DNA from: Roseburia sp.
Lineage (GTDB): Bacteria; Bacillota; Clostridia; Lachnospirales; Lachnospiraceae
Reading direction: 5' to 3'
Length of the DNA stretch: 55,641 nt
Assembly (NCBI GenBank): GCA_023664685.1
Contig: JAMPFC010000006.1
Coordinates: 1-55,641 of the forward strand
The stretch's first letter is position 1, and the number at the start of each line of letters is the position of its first letter. Below are positions 24,722-33,515 of this stretch, in pieces. A program made the translations under genes and the position numbers. The notes beneath the pieces were generated by a model. It searched no databases, was not told the origin of the DNA, and saw nothing but the letters and a program-made list of their open reading frames with translations.

Positions 24722-25951
24722 TCACAGTGATATCCCCGCCCTTATACATTTGTCAGCATTGATCAGCCGGTGTCCCATGTTTTTCAGACTCCCGATGACC
24801 CGCCCCTCTTCCTCTCTCTCCTCGACAAACTGAAACAATGGATAGAGACAAATTTTTCCATTTTTCACTCCGCCCACCTCACAGATTTTCAATACCTTCC
24901 TGCTCTTGTCGCGGAGTCTCCCAAGATGCACCACGATATCGATCGCCGAAGCGATCTGTTGCCGGATCGCCTCCAGTGGAATATCCATCCCCATAAGCAC
25001 AAGCGTTTCAAGCCGGTTCAACATATCCTCCGGACTGTTGGCATGGCCGGTCGAAAGACTTCCGTCATGCCCGGTATTCATCGCTGTGAGCATGTCGATC
25101 GCGGTTGCATCTCGGATTTCTCCTACCACGATCCGGTCTGGCCGCATACGGAGCGCACTCTTGATCAAATCTCGGATTGTAATCTGGTTCTTTCCCTCTG
25201 CGTTGGCATTGCGGGCTTCCAACCTGACTAAGTTTTCGATCCCCTGTATCTGGAGTTCTGCCGAGTCCTCTATCGTTATGATCCGCTCATCCGGCGGTAT
25301 GTAGTTTGACAAAATATTTAAAAATGTGGTCTTTCCGGCACCGGTTCCGCCGGATATGAAGATGTTGTATCTTGCCTCCACTAGTTTCCGCAAAACCGTG
25401 TCCGCCTCCCTTGTGACAGCACCCATCCGGATCAGTTTTTCCATCGTCAGCGGTTCTTTGGGAAATTTGCGGATCGTGATGACCGGCCCTGTGATCGCTG
25501 CCGGATGCATCACGATATTGACCCGGGAGCCATCCGAAAGCCTCACATCAAGGATTGGATTGGTCTCGTTTACGATACGGTTTCCACCAGAAGCAATCTG
25601 CTGTGCAATGTCGTTCAGACGCTCTTCTGACTCAAATTCCAAGCCAGTCTCCATAAGTCTTCCGCCCTTTTCGATAAAAATATGCTCCGGCCCATTCACC
25701 ATGATTTCTGTGATTTCTTCATCCTCGATCAACTCCTGAAGCACATCCAGTTTCCTCATCGAGTTGTAGATTTCCCTGCGAAGCCGCTTTCTCTCCCCAA
25801 AGCGGATATAGCTGTCCCCCGCCGCTTTTCCGATGCTCTCATCAATGATCCCTAACAGCCGGTCTTCATCAATCTCCGAATCCACCGGCACCTGTTCCAG
25901 TACCATATGCCGGATCTGTTCTTTTTGCTCGCCAGCCTCTCTTTTGCTCAT
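24722..25951 (-). CDS. cpaF: CpaF/TadA-type secretion ATPase
   Basis: A 409-residue ATPase from ATG 25951. The Walker A, ISGGTGAGKTTFLNIL, is near residue 205; the Asp box and Walker B segment is MRPDRIVVGEIRDATAI; and the His box is GHDGSLSTGHANSPEDM. The N-terminal domain has VNGPEHIFIEKGGRL, the usual CpaF signature. It powers Flp pilus assembly at the inner membrane. It starts within the last 80-90 bases of the TadZ-like gene, an unusually long overlap for the operon. Confidence 0.94.
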   Translation of the reverse strand: MSKREAGEQKEQIRHMVLEQVPVDSEIDEDRLLGIIDESIGKAAGDSYIRFGERKRLRREIYNSMRKLDVLQELIEDEEITEIMVNGPEHIFIEKGGRLMETGLEFESEERLNDIAQQIASGGNRIVNETNPILDVRLSDGSRVNIVMHPAAITGPVITIRKFPKEPLTMEKLIRMGAVTREADTVLRKLVEARYNIFISGGTGAGKTTFLNILSNYIPPDERIITIEDSAELQIQGIENLVRLEARNANAEGKNQITIRDLIKSALRMRPDRIVVGEIRDATAIDMLTAMNTGHDGSLSTGHANSPEDMLNRLETLVLMGMDIPLEAIRQQIASAIDIVVHLGRLRDKSRKVLKICEVGGVKNGKICLYPLFQFVEEREEEGRVIGSLKNMGHRLINADKCIRAGISL

Positions 25952-26897
25952 ATGTTCCACCTCCATCTTCTCCGTATACCAGTTTTTTTATTTCCTCTTT
26001 CTCTTCGTCCCGCCACACTGTGCCTGCAGAGCGGATGCGTTCCCTGAGCTGTGCATGTCCCTCCTCGGCGCAATATTCTTCAAATTGTGCGTTTCGGATT
26101 TTTGCAAAAATGCCTGTGTCCTCTGGAACGATCACCTCATCCGCACCTGCCAGAAATTCCAGTGTGTACTCAAACAATTCCCCGATTTCAAAAATCACTA
26201 CGTCAAACTGTCCCTGCTCTTTCATTCTTTTGGCAAACTGCATCATCTCCTGCTGCGGATAATCCAGTAAATCCTTATAATGTCCCGCCGGCGGAACTGT
26301 CCAAATCTTCCCCATCGGAACCGCCAGTTCTTCTAACTTTTCATGAAAAGCATCGCTCTGGGCACACAAGATCAACTCCGAAAGCCCCGGCTTTCCTGCG
26401 CCCGCTTCCCCATCAGTCCTTTGCCCCGAAAGTACCGGAAATTCGCACAAACTGATATACAGCACCTTTTTCTCTTCGGCATATTCCAACGCCTTATGCA
26501 GCGCCAGAGACGTCCTGACATCCCCGCCTCCCGGCGAAAAGACACATATACTCCTGACATCTGTATGTTCTTTTGTTTCCTGTTTTTTCCATTCCCCTGC
26601 CCCTGTCATTTCAAGTAGTTTTTGATAAATCTGTTCTCTGCTCTGGTACATAAAAAGCGTTCCATCCGCCTCCGCATCCGGCCTCTTTACAAGTTGAATC
26701 CGACTGCACCCGGGATCTTTCATATCCCCGCAATCATCAACCACCAAAAAATCACCTTGTTTGCACTCTGTTTTTTCTCCTGTTTTTGTCAAAAGCTCCA
26801 CTTCGATATACGGATTTTTCTGCGCGGCAATAAACCGCATCAGCTTCTCCCCATACCCTTTTTCCTTTACACAAATGTATAATTTTATCTTTTCCAA
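25869..26897 (-). CDS. TadZ/CpaE-like protein with degenerate P-loop
   Basis: A 342-residue protein from TTG 26897 (GAAAGGG upstream). The N-terminal 110 residues resemble an atypical receiver domain (QGDFLVVDDCGD). The middle has the ParA/MinD-like start CVFSPGGGDVRTSLALHKAL, where the deviant Walker A normally reads KGGxGKT. Here the lysines are lost and Arg-Thr-Ser remains. FDVVIFEIGE is the expected Walker B strand. TadZ proteins localise the pilus machine. Loss of the P-loop lysines suggests that nucleotide binding is weak or absent. The tail (about 30 Gly-rich residues) overlaps the next gene and may not be conserved. Confidence 0.8.
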   Translation of the reverse strand: MEKIKLYICVKEKGYGEKLMRFIAAQKNPYIEVELLTKTGEKTECKQGDFLVVDDCGDMKDPGCSRIQLVKRPDAEADGTLFMYQSREQIYQKLLEMTGAGEWKKQETKEHTDVRSICVFSPGGGDVRTSLALHKALEYAEEKKVLYISLCEFPVLSGQRTDGEAGAGKPGLSELILCAQSDAFHEKLEELAVPMGKIWTVPPAGHYKDLLDYPQQEMMQFAKRMKEQGQFDVVIFEIGELFEYTLEFLAGADEVIVPEDTGIFAKIRNAQFEEYCAEEGHAQLRERIRSAGTVWRDEEKEEIKKLVYGEDGGGTYEQKRGWRAKRTDPAYGTGTGAGGFGD

Positions 26898-26926
26898 TCA
26901 ATCACCCTTTCTCTCCAAACGCAATT

Positions 26927-27412
26927 TTACATGCATATTATGAACGCCATTGAAATACATATAGTAAAGGGAATCACACCCCCATCACCACCTGTATCCA
27001 GATCGTAATACGGCGCCGGCTTGTTTCCCGCCGCCAGATTTTTCATATACTCGGAAAAATACCGAAAACGGTAGATAAAATTTTTTCTCCGGATCATTTT
27101 GATCACGGAAAATACAGCTCCGAACAGTAATGACACAAGCATTACACGGACGCAAAATTTGAAATTGTAATAACTACTGATAATGGAAAATAATTTGATA
27201 TCGCCTGCCCCGCACATGCGGAGCAAATAAAAGAAAAAACAGACAACAAACGGAAACAAGGCATTTAATACAAAGTGTCCGAGACCGGCCACACCATATG
27301 TCCACAGGTTTTTGTAAAAACTCAGTATGAGTCCGGTGCAAACAATAACATTTGGTACACGGTAGCGCCACAGATCACAGACAGATGCTGGAATCAGAAC
27401 AAGGAAAACAAT
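26927..27412 (-). CDS. A24-type prepilin peptidase with apparent ATT start
   Basis: GTG 27292 gives only 121 residues and lacks the first catalytic aspartate. Reading upstream in frame extends the protein through PASVCDLWRYRVPNVIV, which contains that aspartate (D-x-x-x-x-x-V-P-N), to ATT 27412, seven bases after AGGAGG. An in-frame stop lies farther up, with no ATG, GTG or TTG between it and the catalytic site. The second aspartate is in MCGAGDIKLFS. The product would have 161 residues and four to six TM helices and be the first gene of the Tad operon. ATT is known as a rare start codon. A sequencing error or frameshift is the alternative. Confidence 0.65.
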   Translation of the reverse strand: MVFLVLIPASVCDLWRYRVPNVIVCTGLILSFYKNLWTYGVAGLGHFVLNALFPFVVCFFFYLLRMCGAGDIKLFSIISSYYNFKFCVRVMLVSLLFGAVFSVIKMIRRKNFIYRFRYFSEYMKNLAAGNKPAPYYDLDTGGDGGVIPFTICISMAFIICM

Positions 27413-27458
27413 CTCCTGACCTCCTATACTGCCACCTCCTGATTTTGTTGTGATTCAT

Positions 27459-27488
27459 ATACTAGCACGCCACCCTGCTTTTTGTCAA
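27459..27488 (-). promoter_or_regulatory. Sigma-A promoter of the Tad/Flp operon
   Basis: TTGACA (27488-27483), 18 bases, TAGTAT (27464-27459). Transcription would begin near 27450, just ahead of two AGGAGG boxes and the first gene. Confidence 0.75.
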
Positions 27489-27668
27489 CCATAATTTTGT
27501 AAAAAATGGAATATTTTTATACAGCATGGCAATACTCTTACTGGAAAATATAAGATAAATAGAAAAATAGTACTTACAATAATCACGGTTTTTCGACATA
27601 TTTTAGGATTCAATACAAGGATAATATAAAAATAAAAGTGAATTTATCATGCGAAAACGGGGGTAGCC

Positions 27669-27884
27669 ATGAAAAAGAAAACGGACAACCTCCTCTTGGC
27701 TAGAGAGGAGCTTATGAGCGAGATCGAAGAGATCAAACTTCTTTTGGAGATCGCTCACTCAAACTTTGACAATGCCAGTGATCCTGACCTTGTCGACAGC
27801 TGCATTTATGAAATGAATGCGATCCAGTACAAGTATAAGTACCTGCTCAAGCAAATGCGCAAAATGGAAAGTCTCAGCAGTTAA
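27669..27884 (+). CDS. DUF2508 (YaaL-like) protein
   Basis: A 71-residue helical protein starting at ATG 27669. Its central stretch, SNFDNASDPDLVDSCIYEMN, matches DUF2508, where the pattern D-P-D-L-V-D-x-x-I-Y-E is conserved, and the C-terminal YKYLLKQMRK is also typical. No enzymatic motif is present. In Firmicutes the family lies near recR and bofA, but here it stands alone between the divergent Tad operon and the convergent FliS-like gene. Function unknown. Confidence 0.85.
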   Translation: MKKKTDNLLLAREELMSEIEEIKLLLEIAHSNFDNASDPDLVDSCIYEMNAIQYKYKYLLKQMRKMESLSS

Positions 27885-27911
27885 AAACAGGCATGAGTCC
27901 CCTCATGCCTG
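27883..27911 (-). terminator. Terminator of the flagellin operon
   Basis: Perfect 10-bp stem CAGGCATGAG (27888-27897) / CTCATGCCTG (27902-27911). On the minus strand it is followed by TTTTT. The stop codon of the FliS-like gene lies inside the hairpin. Confidence 0.85.
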
Positions 27912-28391
27912 AAAACCACGATTTGCACTTACATCTACACCGATGCTCTCATTTAAATGATTCCTTCCATACGTAAGTCCTGCATAGATCGGCTGTGCAT
28001 TCTGCATCACCGCACTGGAATCATCCTGCGCCGCCACCTCTTTAAAGGCGGGAAGTAATTTCTCTATGATATAGACAGCATGTTCAAAGCGTTCACTGTC
28101 ACGAAGAGCCACCCCGTGGCAAAGCTCATGATACGAATATACATAAAGCCTCCGCAGATAGTGGGAAATCTCATAACTGAAATCAAGGCTTCCCATAAGC
28201 TCTGTGAGAAATCCTTTTGCCCGGTCGATCTCCCGCCTGCACTCTGCGATATTTCCCTCTGTGAGAAGCTTCGTCCCCTCAGAAACGCTGTCCAGAAATG
28301 CCTCATAAATGATCACTACAAGTTCACTCCGGTTCGCCTGCGCCACTCTTGCCGCATAGGCATTTAATTTTTCTTTATCCAATATCGACAC
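27903..28391 (-). CDS. FliS-like flagellin export chaperone
   Basis: About 162 residues. The start is ambiguous: GTG 28391 after AGAAAGG, TTG 28382, or TTG 28415. I use GTG 28391. The core is an all-helical FliS-type domain: NAYAARVAQANRSELVVIIY, then EAFLDSVSEGTKLL, then YEISHYLRRLYVYSYHELC. FliS binds the C-terminal helix of flagellin in the cytoplasm and prevents early polymerisation. The protein is longer than Bacillus FliS (133 residues) and has an extra C-terminal tail. It directly follows the flagellin gene, as expected. Confidence 0.8.
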   Translation of the reverse strand: MSILDKEKLNAYAARVAQANRSELVVIIYEAFLDSVSEGTKLLTEGNIAECRREIDRAKGFLTELMGSLDFSYEISHYLRRLYVYSYHELCHGVALRDSERFEHAVYIIEKLLPAFKEVAAQDDSSAVMQNAQPIYAGLTYGRNHLNESIGVDVSANRGFQA

Positions 28392-28433
28392 ACCTTTCTT
28401 CCCTGATCTGGTCAAATCTTTCGGCTGCCATCA

Positions 28434-29852
28434 TTAACCCTGAAGAAGCTGTAAGATCGTCTGCGGCCTGTTGTTCGCCTGTGCTAACATCGACGTTCCC
28501 GCCTGACTGAGTACACTGAGCTGTGTAAACTCGGTCATCTCTTCCGACATATCCACATCCTCGATCCTCGAGCATGCCTCTGTAAGATTCTGGGACGTTA
28601 CATCAAGACTGGCTGTCGCCGAATCCAGACGGTTCTCATAAGCACCGAGTTTGGCACGGATTGCCGATACCTCCTCGATCGCCGAATTAAATTTGCTGAT
28701 AGAATCGCTTGCTCCCTCCTGCGTACACACGTTGCAGTACTGGATATTAAGGGACTGGCACGTTACCGGTGGAATCGAAATATCGATCGTCTGTCCTTCG
28801 TTCGAGCCGATCTGGATCGCTACGAATCCGGCATCCAGTACCGTCACATCGGCATCCGAGCCCGCTGTCGCACCAGACACATCAAAGATCATGCAGAAAC
28901 CGTCACGGTCGGATACAGTCACACGCCCTCCCTCGATAAAGGTCGTCGCTGTCTTGGAAAATCCAGAGTCGGTGTCGATCGTAACTTTGGCATCCTGTCC
29001 CTGTACAACCGTTCCGCCATCTACGCCAAGCTTAGCTGCCAGTACCGGATTATCTGTCGTCACCTGTATATTATACTGTGTTCCATATAACTTTGACTCA
29101 AAGTAAAGAGAAGTCGCATTTGCAAGTTCTTCTTCATTTCCCCCAGCATCTACTGGAATCACATCGATATTCATGCTCTCACAGCAGTCACGGATCTTCG
29201 CATATACATCCTCTAGTGTCTCTCCCTCATTTACATCAATGATCTCGCCATTGATCTGCACTTTCCCCGGCTCAGTAAACGTATCCGAAGCCGCCATTCC
29301 AAGCGCACCTGTCGTAAATGTCGTCTGCGTCGCGATCTGGTCAACGCTCATGCTGTACGTCGTAAGTGGTACATAGTCGGTCATAGATATGACTTTTACA
29401 CCAATATTATTGGAGGACGTCTGCCGACAGCAGGAACCGTCAAGGATACTTTTTGTATTAAACTCGGTATCTGTCGAAAGCCGGTCGATCTCTTCTCTCA
29501 GCGCATCGATCTCTTTCTGGATCGCCTCTCTGTCCTCCATCGCATAGACACCTGTATTCGCCGCCTGTACGGAAAGCTCGCGGCATCTCTGGAGCATATT
29601 TTCCACCTCGGAAAGCGCACCCTCTGCTGTCTGGATAAATGAAATTCCATCCGCACCGTTTCTGGAGGCTCTCTGAAGACCGCGGATCTGCGCCTTCATT
29701 TTAGAGGAAATCGCCATACCCGCCGCATCATCTGCCGCCTTATTGATACGGTAGCCAGAGGAAAGTCTCTCAAGGCTTGTCGTAATCCTGTCCTGTGTCC
29801 GGTTCAAATGACCACTCGCTGTAATCGCTGCAATATTTGTGTTTATCTTCAT
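28434..29852 (-). CDS. Cysteine-containing flagellin
   Basis: A 472-residue flagellin. The conserved D0/D1 N-terminus has MKINTNIAAITASGHLNRTQ, then SSGYRINKAADDAAGMAIS, and the C-terminus ends in SQAGTSMLAQANNRPQTILQ, all standard. The D1 segment LQRCRELSVQAANTG with DREAIQKEI matches the region recognised by TLR5, so it may stimulate that receptor. The variable middle (about 140-370) holds a domain of unknown fold. Ten cysteines are present (C90, 141, 142, 223, 224, 320, 365, 373, 376, 427), which is unusual, since most flagellins have none. Its start overlaps the stop of the DUF6240 gene by 4 bases (ATGA), so the two are coupled. Confidence 0.93.
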   Translation of the reverse strand: MKINTNIAAITASGHLNRTQDRITTSLERLSSGYRINKAADDAAGMAISSKMKAQIRGLQRASRNGADGISFIQTAEGALSEVENMLQRCRELSVQAANTGVYAMEDREAIQKEIDALREEIDRLSTDTEFNTKSILDGSCCRQTSSNNIGVKVISMTDYVPLTTYSMSVDQIATQTTFTTGALGMAASDTFTEPGKVQINGEIIDVNEGETLEDVYAKIRDCCESMNIDVIPVDAGGNEEELANATSLYFESKLYGTQYNIQVTTDNPVLAAKLGVDGGTVVQGQDAKVTIDTDSGFSKTATTFIEGGRVTVSDRDGFCMIFDVSGATAGSDADVTVLDAGFVAIQIGSNEGQTIDISIPPVTCQSLNIQYCNVCTQEGASDSISKFNSAIEEVSAIRAKLGAYENRLDSATASLDVTSQNLTEACSRIEDVDMSEEMTEFTQLSVLSQAGTSMLAQANNRPQTILQLLQG

Positions 29853-32671
29853 CTCTCATCTTCCCTTCTCTGCACATTTTGGATAAAAAGTTTTGCCACC
29901 AGATACAATCTGTCATTTGTGGCTGTTTCATCTATTTTATTTCCTAAATGAAATGAATTTCTTTTGCCTTTTGCAAAATCTCCACGCTCCATCGTAAAGC
30001 CATTCATTTCCAAATCCTTTTCAAATTCTGTGAAAATTTCCTCAGCTGCTTTTCCGGCATCCTCTTCCTCGCTGGTCATAAAGCCGGAAACCCGCTCGCC
30101 ACTCACCTTGAAGGTTGCCTGCACCTTTCCAAACCGGGGCGAATCGATCGAAACCTCCACGGTTCCCTTCTCTGACTCTTTTCCCTGTCTGACCGTAATG
30201 CTGCAGGCTGTGACGCCATGCTCGGTAACGATCGGAACCTCATATCTCTGAAAGTTCCTGATCTGGTGATAAAAGGAAATGCTGCCCGCCATGACTGCGA
30301 TATCCCGGATGCTTTCATAATGTACATCGTCCGCTTCTTTTTGCTCTTGAAGCTCTTCTTCGTGAACCTCGTCCAGTTCCTCGTACACCTCATTCAGCTT
30401 CTCCGGATCCTCCATGCTGTCGATCAGCTTTTCACTCTCTTCTCTGGAATAAAGCTTTAGAAAATCTTTGCTTCCCTGTTCCAGATAGGCTTTCATAAGA
30501 TGGATATTGATCATGCTGTCCGGCAGTTCCAGTTCCTTCAAAAGTTCCATCACCGGATCGCTTCCCTCGGACGCCATCCCGCGGATTTCTCTGGCAAGCT
30601 CCTCATAATAAGCTGCTGTCTCCTCCGCCGCCTCTTCGCTGTTTACGCACTCGTCAAGAATGACCTCTAAGGATTCGCCCATATATGTATCCGACCGCTC
30701 CTTTAAAACAGCCGGCGAGAGTTCTTTCTGAAGCTTTGCCACCACACTGCCGCCAAATGCCGCGCTGATCTGGTCGCTAATGCTCTCCCCGGAGGAAACG
30801 ACTTCTTTTAATCCTCCAAACTCATCATCAATCTTTCGGTCAACCCCATTTACCCGACGGGTTCGCACCGCTGAGAGCAGAGATGAAAATGACAGCTCTC
30901 TTCCTTCCTTTACTAACTGTCCGATCACCGCACCGTCACTTTTTTCAACCTTATCCAAAAGACGGTAAATACCGATCATACTCTTTCTCTCTTCGCTTGT
31001 GATCGCACCGCTGTGATCCAGTTTCCATAGGTATTTGCGGAAAGAAATGTCTTCCTGTTGTATTTCCCCGCTGATCTCCGTTACCTTATCCCCCAATTCG
31101 TCCAGATTCATCTCCAACGGATTTTCCTGTCTCCGTATCAGTTCTGAAACCACCTTCGGGGTGAGGCTCTTGACAAGCGTCGTTACCTTATCATCGTATT
31201 CTTTCATCGATAAGATGTTTTCCTTCGTGAGCGGCATCCGGTTATATGCCAAGATCCGCACCGCGCGCTCATTCGCCGCTGTCGTATCCAGTTTCAGATC
31301 AAGCAAAATATCATCCACATTGGAAAATGCTTTCGTGATCGAATCCCCCAAGTCCTTTCTGACTTCTGTCCCGACGGTCTCGTACGATTCCGACGCCGCC
31401 TCCATTTGGGTTCGAAGATTATTTCCCTCTTCTGCGATCTCTTGTATCGTATTCGTGTCTGCGGCAGCGATCGTTCTTCCATACACTGCTGCCGGCGCCG
31501 CCAAAATATCCGCTCCGGCACGAAGTGTCTGCGCCGCAAGCTCTGTATTCGCAAGGTCAGCCTCCACTCCGTTTTCCGTCAAAAACTTCTGGCATGCCTC
31601 CTGCTCCATCTTTTTTAACTCTTCCACAATCTCTATGAGATTCTGCACCTCCAGATGGATTCCTTTGTTTTCCATCGTACGGGCAGCATCGATCGTCATC
31701 GTCAGCCGGATTTCCTCAAGCTGTCTCTTCGCAGTTATGAAATCCGCCTCCGTGACAAATGTTTTCCGCAAGGCAGCGTCGTCTGTCTGCTTTAATGCCT
31801 CCAGTTTACGTCCGGCTTCCTCACGGGATATATTTTCAAGCTCCGCTTCCTCCGGAAGAATCCCATCCATTACCTCGTCTGCGATCCTCTCCGCAAGAAC
31901 CTCCGGCGGAACATCCTTTAACTCCTCCAACGTCTGGTACGCCCGAATATTCTCCCCTGTCACCGGCACATCATTTTCATAGAGCCACTGAGCAGTTTCC
32001 AGATTTTTCTCATCCGCTTCCATTTCGCTGTTTTCCAGTATCGCCTCTGCCTGCTTCTGCACCGCATCAAAAGAAGCACGGTTCGCTGTATATGTACTCG
32101 TAGCAGTCACCGCGCTGCTGTTGTTTATATCTGCAGGCGTAAAGGAAAGATCATTTTCAAGAAAATACCGGATCGAAGCATCCGACATTCCCGCCACTTG
32201 GGACGCCATCTGTGCCGCCTCCATGATGCGGTTCTCGATCTCATCAAAATATTCTCTTTCCTCTTTGCCCTTTTCAACCTGTCTCTGGACAGACTCCTCC
32301 CTCTCATGACGCTGGCTTTTTACCCTCTCCACCGCACGCTCTAACGAAGAAGCAACATACTCTTCCAAAAGAGAACCATCCTCTTCGATATCATGAGCAT
32401 CTTTTCCTGTCATGCTCTTGCTGATAAAGTCCGCCGGATCAAATTCCTCCGCCGGAAGGGTTTCCCTTACTTCTTCCAATATGTCGTTCTTTTCTGCACC
32501 GGTATATACGATACGGTTCTCCATTTCCTTTTGTACCGTACAATCCTTTGTATACTCAATCCCCACATGGGAGATACTGCCTTCCGTGGCATTCTGTACC
32601 GACACCCCTAAGCCCTTTGCATAGTCCGTGTCTTTAAAGTCAATGGAAATCTTGTTTGCATTGATGATCAT
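29849..32671 (-). CDS. DUF6240-type flagellar-associated protein with FliK-like C-terminus
   Basis: A 940-residue protein. ATG 32671 or GTG 32686 could be the start, and neither has an ideal ribosome site. No signal peptide is visible. Much of it is charged helix, with repeated segments of the kind LxxxDVPVTxENIRAYxxLxE (for example about residues 225-245, 330-350 and 470-490), typical of the DUF6240 proteins of motile Lachnospiraceae. The last 160 residues (VEVSIDSPRFGKVQATFKV ... EFEKDLEMNGFTM) resemble the C-terminal domain of the hook-length protein FliK. It may therefore be a secreted ruler-like or hook-associated protein. That is inference. It is the first gene of the sigma-D unit with flagellin and FliS. 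Confidence 0.75.
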   Translation of the reverse strand: MIINANKISIDFKDTDYAKGLGVSVQNATEGSISHVGIEYTKDCTVQKEMENRIVYTGAEKNDILEEVRETLPAEEFDPADFISKSMTGKDAHDIEEDGSLLEEYVASSLERAVERVKSQRHEREESVQRQVEKGKEEREYFDEIENRIMEAAQMASQVAGMSDASIRYFLENDLSFTPADINNSSAVTATSTYTANRASFDAVQKQAEAILENSEMEADEKNLETAQWLYENDVPVTGENIRAYQTLEELKDVPPEVLAERIADEVMDGILPEEAELENISREEAGRKLEALKQTDDAALRKTFVTEADFITAKRQLEEIRLTMTIDAARTMENKGIHLEVQNLIEIVEELKKMEQEACQKFLTENGVEADLANTELAAQTLRAGADILAAPAAVYGRTIAAADTNTIQEIAEEGNNLRTQMEAASESYETVGTEVRKDLGDSITKAFSNVDDILLDLKLDTTAANERAVRILAYNRMPLTKENILSMKEYDDKVTTLVKSLTPKVVSELIRRQENPLEMNLDELGDKVTEISGEIQQEDISFRKYLWKLDHSGAITSEERKSMIGIYRLLDKVEKSDGAVIGQLVKEGRELSFSSLLSAVRTRRVNGVDRKIDDEFGGLKEVVSSGESISDQISAAFGGSVVAKLQKELSPAVLKERSDTYMGESLEVILDECVNSEEAAEETAAYYEELAREIRGMASEGSDPVMELLKELELPDSMINIHLMKAYLEQGSKDFLKLYSREESEKLIDSMEDPEKLNEVYEELDEVHEEELQEQKEADDVHYESIRDIAVMAGSISFYHQIRNFQRYEVPIVTEHGVTACSITVRQGKESEKGTVEVSIDSPRFGKVQATFKVSGERVSGFMTSEEEDAGKAAEEIFTEFEKDLEMNGFTMERGDFAKGKRNSFHLGNKIDETATNDRLYLVAKLFIQNVQRREDER

Positions 32672-32711
32672 AGATTTCTCACTCACTCTCCGAAAAAATT
32701 AGCTACTATAT

Positions 32712-32738
32712 ATTTCGGATGATTCGCAAAAACCTTTA
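32712..32738 (-). promoter_or_regulatory. Sigma-D (FliA-type) promoter of the DUF6240-flagellin operon
   Basis: TAAA (32738-32735), 15 bases, TCCGAAAT (32719-32712), six of eight bases as in the GCCGATAT consensus. It lies about 40 bases upstream of the gene, overlapping the end of spoIIR's downstream region. Confidence 0.65.
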
Positions 32739-33383
32739 GTCCCACAAACCAGATAAAAAATCCAAAAACCATGACCCATACCGGACATCGTCCCCGCCGG
32801 TGAGCAGCGATTCGTACTCCTCTTCCGTAAGATTTTCCTTAAGTTTCTCTTTGGAATCCTCCGGTACTACCTGATAGGTACTGTCCACTAGGCACAGCGT
32901 CGGATACATGATGCACCACCAGTTTTTTCCCTCGGATTTTCCAATATTTACCTTTAAGGCTTTGTACTCGCCTGCCGGAAATGTCATATCCCCATACTCT
33001 TTCACCGGAAAATAGCAGGTTCCCAACTCGGCGTTTACCTCATAGTCATAACCCCGTTCTTTTATGTAACGGTCTGCTTTCTCTTCAATCTCCCTGAGAT
33101 GATTCCGCAGGGTCTGCTGTGCCATTACCACAGATGTATCCCCCCGCAGCTCCTCCCGCAGAAGATCTACGATTTCCTCTTTTACTTCCAGTTTTAATTC
33201 CTGATCATCCTCGCTGTCACTATTTGCCACCACATGCAGGCGGATCACCTGATCGGCAATGTCTTTTTGCATCTCCTGCTGCTCCATTTTCTTTCCATAA
33301 AAATGCATCAGTACACAAACGGATATCACCGCCGCTGCAAATGCAGCCTTTTTTATCATGTCTTTCCATGTCTGCTTTTCCAC
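32736..33383 (-). CDS. spoIIR: Stage II sporulation protein R
   Basis: A 215-residue secreted or membrane-anchored signalling protein. A TM/signal helix lies at residues 12-30 (AAFAAAVISVCVLMHFY). The SpoIIR signature follows: VIRLHVVANSDSEDDQELKL, then AGEYKALKVNIGKSEGKNWW, then CIMYPTLCLVD. In sporulating Firmicutes it is made in the forespore under sigma-F and triggers processing of pro-sigma-E in the mother cell through SpoIIGA. Its presence suggests that the organism can sporulate. It is transcribed away from ispE and overlaps the -35 region of the flagellar operon. Confidence 0.95.
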   Translation of the reverse strand: MEKQTWKDMIKKAAFAAAVISVCVLMHFYGKKMEQQEMQKDIADQVIRLHVVANSDSEDDQELKLEVKEEIVDLLREELRGDTSVVMAQQTLRNHLREIEEKADRYIKERGYDYEVNAELGTCYFPVKEYGDMTFPAGEYKALKVNIGKSEGKNWWCIMYPTLCLVDSTYQVVPEDSKEKLKENLTEEEYESLLTGGDDVRYGSWFLDFLSGLWD

Positions 33384-33515
33384 TTTTTTACCTCCTCAGA
33401 TGCTTTTCTTACATTTTTTCCAAATATCTCTTTTTTATTCACAAAATCTTTGCTATAATGAACGAAAAGCATGAATGCAGCACCAAATCTGCCCATGCGA
33501 AAGGATGTGCAAAGT

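Noticed and set aside
31035-31982. Plus-strand frame of 315 codons
   Set aside because: It is a Ser-rich shadow of the DUF6240 gene. No ribosome site or domain.
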